DNA of 22,412 nucleotides from Flavobacteriales bacterium UBA5422 (GTDB taxonomy: Bacteria; Bacteroidota; Bacteroidia; Flavobacteriales_D; Crocinitomicaceae): assembly GCA_002409405.1 (NCBI GenBank), contig DHNG01000029.1, forward strand, positions 66,091-88,502, read 5' to 3'. Both the position numbers and the translations under genes were made by a program. The notes beneath the pieces were generated by a model. That model did not search any database. It worked only from the letters and a program-made list of their open reading frames with translations, and was not told the origin of the DNA. Positions within the stretch are counted from its first letter, which is position 1. Every line of letters begins with the position of its first letter. Of the stretch, positions 15,723-22,164 are shown in pieces.

Positions 15723-17284
15723 ACGGAATGGTAAAATATATACTGCTACTATGGATCACCTGTTGGACTGTTAGTGCTGTATCACAGCAAAACAATTTGC
15801 CGTTGAATCACTTCTACAAGGACCGGATGTATCACACCACGACTAAAATGCCAGGATATACCGGTAACAGTTTTTTTCCGGCAACAGAAAGTGACTACGA
15901 CTTACATTCCAAAATTCAAGACACCTCCAAACACTATTATACGGTTACTGAACATTTGTTCAAGAAACATTTCCTGGAATTCAAAGGGAAAAATTATTAC
16001 CTGACAATTTCTCCTGTTTTTGATTTTTCATTGGGAAAGGATTTGGCAGATACTGCTGGAAGAAGGTTGTTTCAGAATACACGAGGATTTCACATTGAAG
16101 GAGATTTATTCCGCAATTTTTCATTTTCAACCAGTTTCTATGAAAACCAATCGCGGAATCCACGTTATCAATCTATGTACTTCAATGCAATAGGTGAATC
16201 GTATGTTAATCACGGAGACTCGAGTTATTACACCCAGAATGCGGTTGTTCCGGGATTGGGGCGAACAAAGCCATTTAAAACAGATGGATATGACTATGCA
16301 TTTGCAATGGGAGATATTATTTACCGGCCGTTCAAAGTTTTGACATTATCGGCAGGAAATACCCGAAAATTTATCGGCGATGGTTACCGCTCATTATTAC
16401 TGTCTGACAATAGTTTCAGCGCACCGTTTTTTCAGGCAAATTACCGGTTTCTACCACGTTGGGAATTCGTATACCTGCGTAGTCGACTGATGAATTTACT
16501 GCGCCGTCCGGCAAGTACAACGGTGGAATCGTACTACGACCCCAAAGTAATGGCGGTGAATTATATTTCATTTAAGGCGACGGAACGGCTTACACTTTCG
16601 TTGTTTGAAGGGACGATTTATTCAAAAGGTGATTCCATTGTCTCCAGGCGTGCGTCACCGTGGATGTATAACCCGATCCCACTTGTAGGGGCATTTGTGA
16701 CGAATGCATCAGAAGCCAATTCTGTGGTAGGACTAAACATGGGTTATACAGTGATTCCAGCTATTCGTTTGTATGCACAGGGAGCCTGGAATTCCCGTCA
16801 CCATGGGTGGGGAGCACAATTGGGAATGCGGGTAATGGAGCCGTGGAAGGTAAAAAACCTGTTTTTGCAACTGGAAGGGAGCTATACGTCTGAAAACTTA
16901 TACCGTTCGACAAATCCGCGCTTGAACTACAGCCATTTCAATCTTCCATTAGCCCATGTAAAAGGAGAAGGATTCACAGAGGTTGTTGTGCGTGCCAACT
17001 ACGAGTTCAAACGTATGTATGCCGATTTAAAAACGATTTTCTACAATCTGAAAAATTACTCCCCTACATCTCATTTGTCATTGTACAATTCTGGAGTACG
17101 AACAAACGGAACAATTATACACGCAGCAGTTGAAGCAGGATATCGTTTCAATAAAAAAATGAATTTTTCGGTTTTTGTCAATTACCTGTTCAGAACTGAA
17201 AATACCGCAGGAGGCAGCCAGCTGACACATGTCATTGGGGTAGGAATGAAAACAGGATTAATCAATAGCTATACGGATTTCTGA
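15719..17284 (+). CDS. RemB/Wzi-like outer-membrane beta-barrel protein, first paralogue
   Basis: A 521-residue predicted outer-membrane protein with a signal peptide (YILLLWITCWTVSAVSQ) and beta-strand pattern, ending in an aromatic residue (SYTDF). It resembles the Bacteroidetes gliding/capsule proteins RemB and Wzi: FIGDGYRSLLLSD at 218-230, then the WGAQLGMRV strand and the NYSHFNLPLAHVKGEGFTE block near the C-terminal third. RemB is linked to gliding motility in Flavobacterium and Wzi to surface attachment of capsule; which role applies is not decidable here. The start may be the ATG at 15719, which overlaps the cysQ stop, or the ATG at 15728. The stop overlaps the next ATG by one base (TGATG), so translation of the pair is probably coupled. 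Confidence 0.78.
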   Translation: MNGMVKYILLLWITCWTVSAVSQQNNLPLNHFYKDRMYHTTTKMPGYTGNSFFPATESDYDLHSKIQDTSKHYYTVTEHLFKKHFLEFKGKNYYLTISPVFDFSLGKDLADTAGRRLFQNTRGFHIEGDLFRNFSFSTSFYENQSRNPRYQSMYFNAIGESYVNHGDSSYYTQNAVVPGLGRTKPFKTDGYDYAFAMGDIIYRPFKVLTLSAGNTRKFIGDGYRSLLLSDNSFSAPFFQANYRFLPRWEFVYLRSRLMNLLRRPASTTVESYYDPKVMAVNYISFKATERLTLSLFEGTIYSKGDSIVSRRASPWMYNPIPLVGAFVTNASEANSVVGLNMGYTVIPAIRLYAQGAWNSRHHGWGAQLGMRVMEPWKVKNLFLQLEGSYTSENLYRSTNPRLNYSHFNLPLAHVKGEGFTEVVVRANYEFKRMYADLKTIFYNLKNYSPTSHLSLYNSGVRTNGTIIHAAVEAGYRFNKKMNFSVFVNYLFRTENTAGGSQLTHVIGVGMKTGLINSYTDF

Positions 17285-18723
17285 TGTTTAAGTTCATACA
17301 CATAGTACTTCTTTTGATGATCGGTACCATTTCTTTGTACGGACAGTATGGTGTCGGTCAGCTATATGAAGAACTGCCTGGAGATCGTGTTTCCAAATCT
17401 GCAGTTGATGTACATACAGCACTCAAGCCGGCGATTCGACAAACAAATTTTCTGTCGCTGAGGCGGGAAGCACAACAAACAGCTAATTATTTTTTCATTG
17501 CTCCTGCTCTTGATGTCAACGGTGGATATACTTCGCAACTGAATTACCGTACCGGGTTAGGAGTGAACATGCAGGCACAGGCTGGGAAGTGGTTTTTCAA
17601 GGTGGGTGCAATGGGAGGGGCCGGTTCTGTTGATTCATTGTTCAATACCCGTTCCTATTATTATGAAGCAAAAGGCAACACATATTATTATGCAGATGTG
17701 AGAGGTCGAATCAGCTACACACCGAATGAGATTTTCAATTTTCAGGTTGGATTGGATAACCAATTCATCGGAGAAGGAAGCCGTTCCTTGTTTTTAGGTG
17801 ATTATGGTACCCCGCATCCATTTGCTCAGATCCGTACTGCATTTTGGCGACTGGAATACACTGTTTTGTATCAATTCATGCGGGAGCACGTTCCGGGAGC
17901 ATGGAAATCAAAGTACGCGACGTCTCATCACATCAGTCTGAATGCGACAAAATGGTTAAACATCGGAATCTTTGAAACGGTACTTTTCCAACCAAAAGAT
18001 ACCCTGTTGAATCGCGGATACGATGTGGAATATCTGAATCCGGTTATTTTCTTTCGTCCCCAGGAATATTCCCTCGGATCATCAGACAACGTATTAATCG
18101 GTGTGTCGCTGGATATAAAATTGGGAAATCACATGTTTTATTCTCAGGGGATTTTAGATGAATTTAACCTAAAGGAAATAAAAAACAATCCGAGTTGGTG
18201 GGCCAATAAGTACGGAGCACAACTGGGAGTTAAAGGACGTTTCCATCCTGCGTTCGGTTCGTTGTTTTACCGATTGGAATACAACATGATGCGACCATAT
18301 ATGTATTCTCATGTGAATGAAATGCAAGCATACGGAAATCAGGGGCATGTACTTGCGCATCCGTTAGGGGGAAATTTTCATGAGATCCTGGCAGAATTAA
18401 AATGGCAGAAAAATAAATACCTGGTCAAATTTTTCACAACCTATCGCCTGAAAGGTGAGGACAAAGATGGGTTCAGTTACGGAGGAGACATTTATCAGCC
18501 GTATACGTTGCGCCCGGGAGACTATGGAAATCGCATTGGACAAGGATTGGGAAGAAATACCAGCAGAACAATTGTGACGTTTGACTATGAAGTATGGAAA
18601 CCTGCTCAACTACATGTTTTCTTGGAAAACCACCTGATCATTCAAGCCAATACAAAGCAAACAAATTACATTCCGGTGATAGGTGTCAGAAGTCAGTTGT
18701 GGAATGATTATCGGAATTATTGA
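17284..18723 (+). CDS. RemB/Wzi-like outer-membrane beta-barrel protein, second paralogue
   Basis: A 479-residue predicted outer-membrane protein and a diverged paralogue of the preceding gene. It has a signal peptide (FIHIVLLLMIGTISLYGQ) and the same diagnostic block FIGEGSRSLFLGD at 161-173. It also shares WANKYGAQLGVKGRF, LEYNMMRPYMYSHVNEM and the GHVLAHPLGGNFHEILAEL segment. It ends in Tyr (WNDYRNY), consistent with a barrel C-terminus. This copy resembles RemB as I remember it more closely than the first does. The one-base overlap with the upstream gene suggests equimolar synthesis of the two barrels. A repeat-filled spacer follows the stop, with no standard intrinsic terminator. Confidence 0.82.
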   Translation: MFKFIHIVLLLMIGTISLYGQYGVGQLYEELPGDRVSKSAVDVHTALKPAIRQTNFLSLRREAQQTANYFFIAPALDVNGGYTSQLNYRTGLGVNMQAQAGKWFFKVGAMGGAGSVDSLFNTRSYYYEAKGNTYYYADVRGRISYTPNEIFNFQVGLDNQFIGEGSRSLFLGDYGTPHPFAQIRTAFWRLEYTVLYQFMREHVPGAWKSKYATSHHISLNATKWLNIGIFETVLFQPKDTLLNRGYDVEYLNPVIFFRPQEYSLGSSDNVLIGVSLDIKLGNHMFYSQGILDEFNLKEIKNNPSWWANKYGAQLGVKGRFHPAFGSLFYRLEYNMMRPYMYSHVNEMQAYGNQGHVLAHPLGGNFHEILAELKWQKNKYLVKFFTTYRLKGEDKDGFSYGGDIYQPYTLRPGDYGNRIGQGLGRNTSRTIVTFDYEVWKPAQLHVFLENHLIIQANTKQTNYIPVIGVRSQLWNDYRNY

Positions 18724-18744
18724 GCTTTGAATTAGTAATGCTTT

Positions 18745-18772
18745 AATTATCAATTATCAATTATCAATTATC
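18745..18772 (+). repeat. Four tandem AATTATC heptamers
   Basis: AATTATC is repeated four times without interruption, followed by AATT. Three of the units (from 18752) form the left arm of inverted-repeat copy C. Confidence 0.85.
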
Positions 18773-18828
18773 AATTCTTCGCGATTGAAAACTGAGTCTC
18801 CTCATTTGATAATTGATCATTTATAATT
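18752..18828. repeat. Inverted-repeat element, copy C
   Basis: The left arm 18752-18775 and right arm 18805-18828 are inverted complements at 21 of 24 positions. The spacer is 29 bases, as in copy B, but its sequence differs. The right arm is identical to the inverse of the left arm of copy B. It lies between the convergent remB-like gene (stop 18723) and gatC (stop 19027). Confidence 0.75.
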
Positions 18829-18993
18829 CAATTAGCTGCCGAAAATAAATCTAGTAATCTAACTCTAATCGTTACTAATAGGACTTCTCAAGTGCGTTAA
18901 CGATCAATTCTTCGCGATTGAAAACTGAGTCTCCTCATTTGATAATTGATCATTTATAATTCAATAGCTGCAAAAAACAAACCTAGTAATCTA
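18770..18993. repeat. Tandem duplication of about 92 bp carrying the element's right half
   Basis: Unit 1 is 18770-18861 and unit 2 is 18903-18993, offset 133 bases. The first 62 or so bases are identical; the remainder differs by a one-base deletion and a few substitutions. Both units carry the right arm (18805-18828 and 18938-18961). Unit 2 lacks the matching left arm, so it is a half element. Between and after the units lie short TCTAAC/TCTAAT-type repeats (about 18855-18870 and 18990-19024). The 303-base spacer 18724-19026 holds no ORF. Confidence 0.85.
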
Positions 18994-19026
18994 GCGTCTA
19001 ACAGTCTAATGTCTAACTTCTAATAA

Positions 19027-19317
19027 TCACTTATCCAATACCTTTGGAATTCTAAAATAATCGGAATCTTTCTTCGGTGCATTTTTCAGTACTTCAGCCT
19101 GAGTTAATGTTACTTCTGCAACATCATCACGTAAACGATTAATTTCATCGCTCATAAAAATCAATGGCTCTACATTTTCCGTATCTACCTGTTGCAGGAC
19201 TTCCATGAATGAAATAATAGTTTCCATTTCCTGTTTGATGGCAGTTTTTGCTTCTCCTTCAAATTCCAATCGCGCCAGGTGCGCAATGTGATCTACTATT
19301 TCGTCTGTTATTTTCAT
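19027..19317 (-). CDS. gatC: Asp-tRNA(Asn)/Glu-tRNA(Gln) amidotransferase subunit C
   Basis: The small subunit of the GatCAB complex, which converts misacylated Asp-tRNA(Asn) or Glu-tRNA(Gln) to the amide form; GatC wraps around GatA and stabilises the complex. The 96-residue length is normal. The N-terminal helix VDHIAHLARLEFE and the family block MEVLQQVDTENVEPLIFM then RLRDDVAEVT are present, and the C-terminus DSDYFRIPKVLD matches the usual FxVPKVL ending. As often in Bacteroidetes, gatC stands apart from gatA and gatB, which are not in the window. It is divergently transcribed from the cysteine-rich protein gene. Confidence 0.97.
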   Translation of the reverse strand: MKITDEIVDHIAHLARLEFEGEAKTAIKQEMETIISFMEVLQQVDTENVEPLIFMSDEINRLRDDVAEVTLTQAEVLKNAPKKDSDYFRIPKVLDK

Positions 19318-19336
19318 GGTTTCCCTGAGATTATTG

Positions 19337-19365
19337 TTGCAAATGTATACTTTTTTACTATCTTT
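19337..19365 (+). promoter_or_regulatory. Candidate promoter of cysteine-rich protein gene
   Basis: TTG at 19337-19339, an 18-base spacer and TATCTTTC (one mismatch to TAnnTTTG) at 19358-19365. The predicted start of transcription is about 20-25 bases before the ATG at 19396. This is the only place in the window where I saw a -33-like TTG at near-normal spacing. Confidence 0.35.
19340..19347 (-). promoter_or_regulatory. -7-like box of gatC
   Basis: On the minus strand TACATTTG fits TAnnTTTG exactly, 22 bases before the gatC ATG at 19317. It lies within the candidate promoter of the divergent gene, so the two units may compete for polymerase. Confidence 0.4.
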
Positions 19366-19395
19366 CAGTTAGATTATCACCTAAAAACAATTCCT

Positions 19396-19908
19396 ATGCT
19401 GCGCGTTTTGTTGATGCTGCTCTTCGCTTTTGCCGGTTTTTCTGGGAGTTCTCAAACAACGGATGAAGACGATTTGTCGTATGTTGATGAAAACGGAGTG
19501 CTTAGAAATAAGCCTTTAAACGGAACGATTATTTTACCTTATACACATAATTATTTGTCTGTTTTAAATGCCGGTTACAGAGCTTCAAACGTTCAAAAAG
19601 CAGATTGTTCTGATCATGGGGAAGAGGTTTACAAAGAACAGGATAAAATCGACCAGGTTGTTGTTACGGATAGCACAATTGAAGTTCATTTGAGAATATA
19701 TGACAATTGCTGCTACGATTATTTGTGGGATCCGAAGCTGACTGACGAAGGGGTATTGGATTTGATCTATACCGGTTATGGAATGTTTTGTGGCTGTAAT
19801 TGCTGTTTCGGACACGTGATTACGTTTAAAAAAGAGTTTGAACCAGATGATGCTGTCAGAGTGAAAGAAATCCGTATCAATGGTGAGGGAAGTTACCGGT
19901 TAAAATGA
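19396..19908 (+). CDS. Cysteine-rich exported protein of unknown function
   Basis: A 170-residue protein I do not recognise. The ATG at 19396 is chosen because it starts a signal peptide (MLRVLLMLLFAFAGFSGSSQ) and the longer reading has no normal start. The mature part has seven cysteines: Cys71, the pair Cys105-Cys106 in DNCCYD, and a cluster Cys132, 134, 136 and 137 in FCGCNCCFGH. There is also an acidic segment after the signal (TTDEDD). The spacing suggests disulfide knots or metal binding; an odd number leaves one free or intermolecular Cys. No lipobox or T9SS domain is seen, so it is probably periplasmic. It stands alone, divergent from gatC and 71 bases before the acyl carrier gene. 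Confidence 0.75.
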   Translation: MLRVLLMLLFAFAGFSGSSQTTDEDDLSYVDENGVLRNKPLNGTIILPYTHNYLSVLNAGYRASNVQKADCSDHGEEVYKEQDKIDQVVVTDSTIEVHLRIYDNCCYDYLWDPKLTDEGVLDLIYTGYGMFCGCNCCFGHVITFKKEFEPDDAVRVKEIRINGEGSYRLK

Positions 19909-19967
19909 AGCAACGGATTGCCGGATTTGATCGTTTTATACCCATGTGATAATTATTGTAAGAATGT

Positions 19968-19975
19968 TACATTTG
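19968..19975 (+). promoter_or_regulatory. -7-like box of ACP operon, leaderless position
   Basis: TACATTTG fits TAnnTTTG exactly and ends 4 bases before the ATG at 19980, so the mRNA would start at or next to the start codon. No -33 TTG at normal spacing was seen. Confidence 0.4.
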
Positions 19976-19979
19976 CACT

Positions 19980-20231
19980 ATGAGTAAATTCACGTTATTG
20001 ACTGATTTTATTGCTTTTCTTGAAAGTGAGTTGTTGCTTTCCACAGGAGAAGTATATGCCACTGCTGAAATCCGTTCTTTAAGAACCTGGGGGTCACTGA
20101 ATGCATTGATTTTAATTGCAAGAATCAATGATGAAACAAGTATTTTGCTTACAGCCGGAGACCTGGCTGGGTGCAAAACGGTAACAGATCTTCATCAACT
20201 GATTGTTTCCCGGTCAAATGGCACTTACTAA
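19980..20231 (+). CDS. Acyl carrier protein-like protein with GSL in place of DSL
   Basis: An 83-residue protein with the four-helix acyl carrier pattern. Helix I is LLTDFIAFLESEL, helix II starts at the prosthetic-group site, and the C-terminal block is LLTAGDLAGCKTVTDLHQLI (compare the ITTVGDL region of ordinary ACPs). The site reads TWGSLNAL with Ser39 as the candidate 4'-phosphopantetheine attachment residue. The usual Asp before it is Gly38. It resembles ACPs of Bacteroidetes glycan loci more than fatty-acid AcpP, as it is less acidic. It overlaps the ketoacyl synthase gene by 14 bases. The assignment follows from fold pattern, size and neighbour. Confidence 0.75.
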   Translation: MSKFTLLTDFIAFLESELLLSTGEVYATAEIRSLRTWGSLNALILIARINDETSILLTAGDLAGCKTVTDLHQLIVSRSNGTY

Positions 20232-21222
20232 ACACAAAGGCATCGAAATCACAGGGATTGTTAATGTTGTTCCTCAAACAACAGAAGACAACCTCGAATT
20301 GGAGTTACTTACTCCGGAGGAACGGGCAGCTCTGGTCAATCATACAGGTATCCGTTTCCGGAAAGTGGCACCGGCATCTCTCACCATTCGTGATTTGTTT
20401 GAAGTTGCAATTGTGAAACTATTGGACAAGACGGGATGGAAAAAAGAAGAGGTAGACGTACTGATTTGCGTCACACAATCTCCTGAAATGATCATTCCTT
20501 CTGTTTCCTGCCGCTTGCATGGAGATTTGGAATTTCCTGAATCAACCGTATGCTTTGATATCAATTCGGGCTGTTCGGGGTTTGTATATGGACTCAATAC
20601 GGTCGGAGCTTTGCTCTCGGGAATGGAAAATAAAAATCCCAAAGCGATTCTGTGTTGTGGTGATTTCTCTACACACTTGATTACATCAACAGATAAAAGT
20701 GTTCGTCCGATCTTTTCGGATGGAGTCGCAGCAATTGCTGTTGAGCGGAATTCAGAAAATGAGGAGATTACAGGGTATTTTAACCTTGGAACAGCAGGAA
20801 AAGGGCAACATGCCATTGAAATGCAGGAAGAAGAAGACGGGAAACAAGCCATGAAATTGAATGGGATTGATGTCTTTGGATATTCGGTGAAACTGGTGCC
20901 TGAAAACATTCAGAAACTATTAGAGTTTTCTCAAAAAGAAATAACTTTTCCGGATGCTTTTGTGTTTCACCAGGCAAATAAACTGATCAACGAATCCATT
21001 CGAAGAAAACTAGGAATTCCGGAAGAAAAAGTACCTTATTCCATTTCTGAATATGGAAACACAGCTTCAGCAAGTATCCCGTTGACGTTAGGGACGGGTT
21101 GGAGAAATACTGAAAAACATTCCGGATGGATCGTCGTTTCCGGCTTTGGTGTCGGTTTTTCTGTTGCATCCGCATTGATCCGATTTAATCCCCTGTTTTG
21201 TGAACCACCTGAAGAATACTAA
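20218..21222 (+). CDS. 3-oxoacyl-ACP synthase III-like (KAS III) enzyme
   Basis: A 334-residue thiolase-fold condensing enzyme. The ATG at 20218 is used because the longer alternative starts with TTG at 20203; it overlaps the ACP gene by 14 bases in another frame. The catalytic triad is intact: Cys119 in NSGCSGF, His251 in FVFHQANK and Asn281 in YGNTASAS. The substrate-entry and dimer regions are of normal size. KAS III enzymes condense an acyl-CoA with malonyl-ACP, but outside the fab cluster and beside a private ACP and a glycosyltransferase it more likely makes or transfers a short acyl chain for a sugar. It may be an acyltransferase-type KAS III. The exact product is inference. Confidence 0.92.
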   Translation: MALTKHKGIEITGIVNVVPQTTEDNLELELLTPEERAALVNHTGIRFRKVAPASLTIRDLFEVAIVKLLDKTGWKKEEVDVLICVTQSPEMIIPSVSCRLHGDLEFPESTVCFDINSGCSGFVYGLNTVGALLSGMENKNPKAILCCGDFSTHLITSTDKSVRPIFSDGVAAIAVERNSENEEITGYFNLGTAGKGQHAIEMQEEEDGKQAMKLNGIDVFGYSVKLVPENIQKLLEFSQKEITFPDAFVFHQANKLINESIRRKLGIPEEKVPYSISEYGNTASASIPLTLGTGWRNTEKHSGWIVVSGFGVGFSVASALIRFNPLFCEPPEEY

Positions 21223-21237
21223 CTGTTACGAATCACT

Positions 21238-22164
21238 ATGAAAACACTCGATATTGTTATTCCAATCTACAAATCCAGGTTAACTCTTGAAGCATTGATT
21301 AACCGGCTCAACGAATGGGTTGAATCGGGGAGTGGAGGATATGCCACCCGGGTGATCTTTGTGGAAGATGGAAGCGGGGACGGAACCTTTGATTTTCTGA
21401 TCGGTTTGAAGTCTCAAATAAACTTTTCATTTGAAGCAATTCGTCTCAACCGGAATTATGGACAACATACTGCTATTTCAGTCGGATTGGCAGGGGCTAC
21501 AGCGGATATCGTTGCGGTAATGGACGATGATTTACAGCACGACCCTTTTGAAATTTCTGATCTGATCGATAAAATGACCGAAAGTGGTGCGGATCTGGTG
21601 TATGGAACGTACAAAGAAAAACAACACAATTTAGTGCGGAATTTTGCCAGTCGTATGCTGAAACGGATTACCAAAAGTAAAACAGTGGATTTTAGCAGTG
21701 TGACTTCGTTCAAAGTCATGCGATCTTCTGTTTTGACGACACTGAAGTACCAGGTATCACCAGTTATTTTTGTAGATGTTTACCTGCTGGAAAGTGCAGG
21801 TAAAGTAGAAACCTGTACGGTGAATCATGCGAAACGTGCTGCGGGAGTTTCCACCTATTCCAATCGAAAACTAATCAAACTGACCCTGGGAATTTTCTTG
21901 TTCCATTCATCGTTACCATTGAAAATGATTGTGCGGATCGGATTGCTGATGTCGATCGTTTTTCTCGGACTGAGTTGTTACTATGTGTACCAAAAACTGT
22001 TCAATGATGTGGAAATGGGATTTACTACCATCATCGTTTCCATCTTTTTATCGACAGGGTTGATTTTGGTCTCTCTGGGAATTATCGGAGAATACATCCG
22101 TCGCATTTGGGTGCATCAAAATCACCTGGAGCGTGTCGTCATTGCTGAAAAACAAACCTCATGA
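21238..22164 (+). CDS. GT2-family glycosyltransferase, GtrB/DPM1-like
   Basis: A 308-residue membrane glycosyltransferase expected to move a sugar from a nucleotide donor to a polyprenyl phosphate on the inner face of the inner membrane. The GT-A domain starts at residue 1 (LDIVIPIYKSRLTLEALI). It shows EDGSGDGT with Asp44, the family block NYGQHTAISVGLAGATADIV and the metal-binding DDDLQHDP with Asp96-98. Two membrane segments follow at about 229-251 and 261-286, as in GtrB/ArnC/DPM-like enzymes, with a basic tail. It starts 15 bases after the KAS III stop, and its stop overlaps the next gene (ATGA), so it is in the same operon. Confidence 0.93.
   Translation: MKTLDIVIPIYKSRLTLEALINRLNEWVESGSGGYATRVIFVEDGSGDGTFDFLIGLKSQINFSFEAIRLNRNYGQHTAISVGLAGATADIVAVMDDDLQHDPFEISDLIDKMTESGADLVYGTYKEKQHNLVRNFASRMLKRITKSKTVDFSSVTSFKVMRSSVLTTLKYQVSPVIFVDVYLLESAGKVETCTVNHAKRAAGVSTYSNRKLIKLTLGIFLFHSSLPLKMIVRIGLLMSIVFLGLSCYYVYQKLFNDVEMGFTTIIVSIFLSTGLILVSLGIIGEYIRRIWVHQNHLERVVIAEKQTS

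Noticed and set aside
18745..18993. CRISPR array
   Set aside because: Repeats here are adjacent heptamers and one 92-base tandem pair, without regularly spaced unique spacers, and no cas genes are present.
19279..19395. N-terminal extension of the cysteine-rich protein upstream of 19396
   Set aside because: It would overlap gatC and bury the signal peptide; the ATG at 19396 starts the signal peptide directly.
20203..20217. TTG start at 20203 for the KAS III gene
   Set aside because: The ATG at 20218 gives the normal N-terminus and a modest 14-base overlap with the ACP gene.
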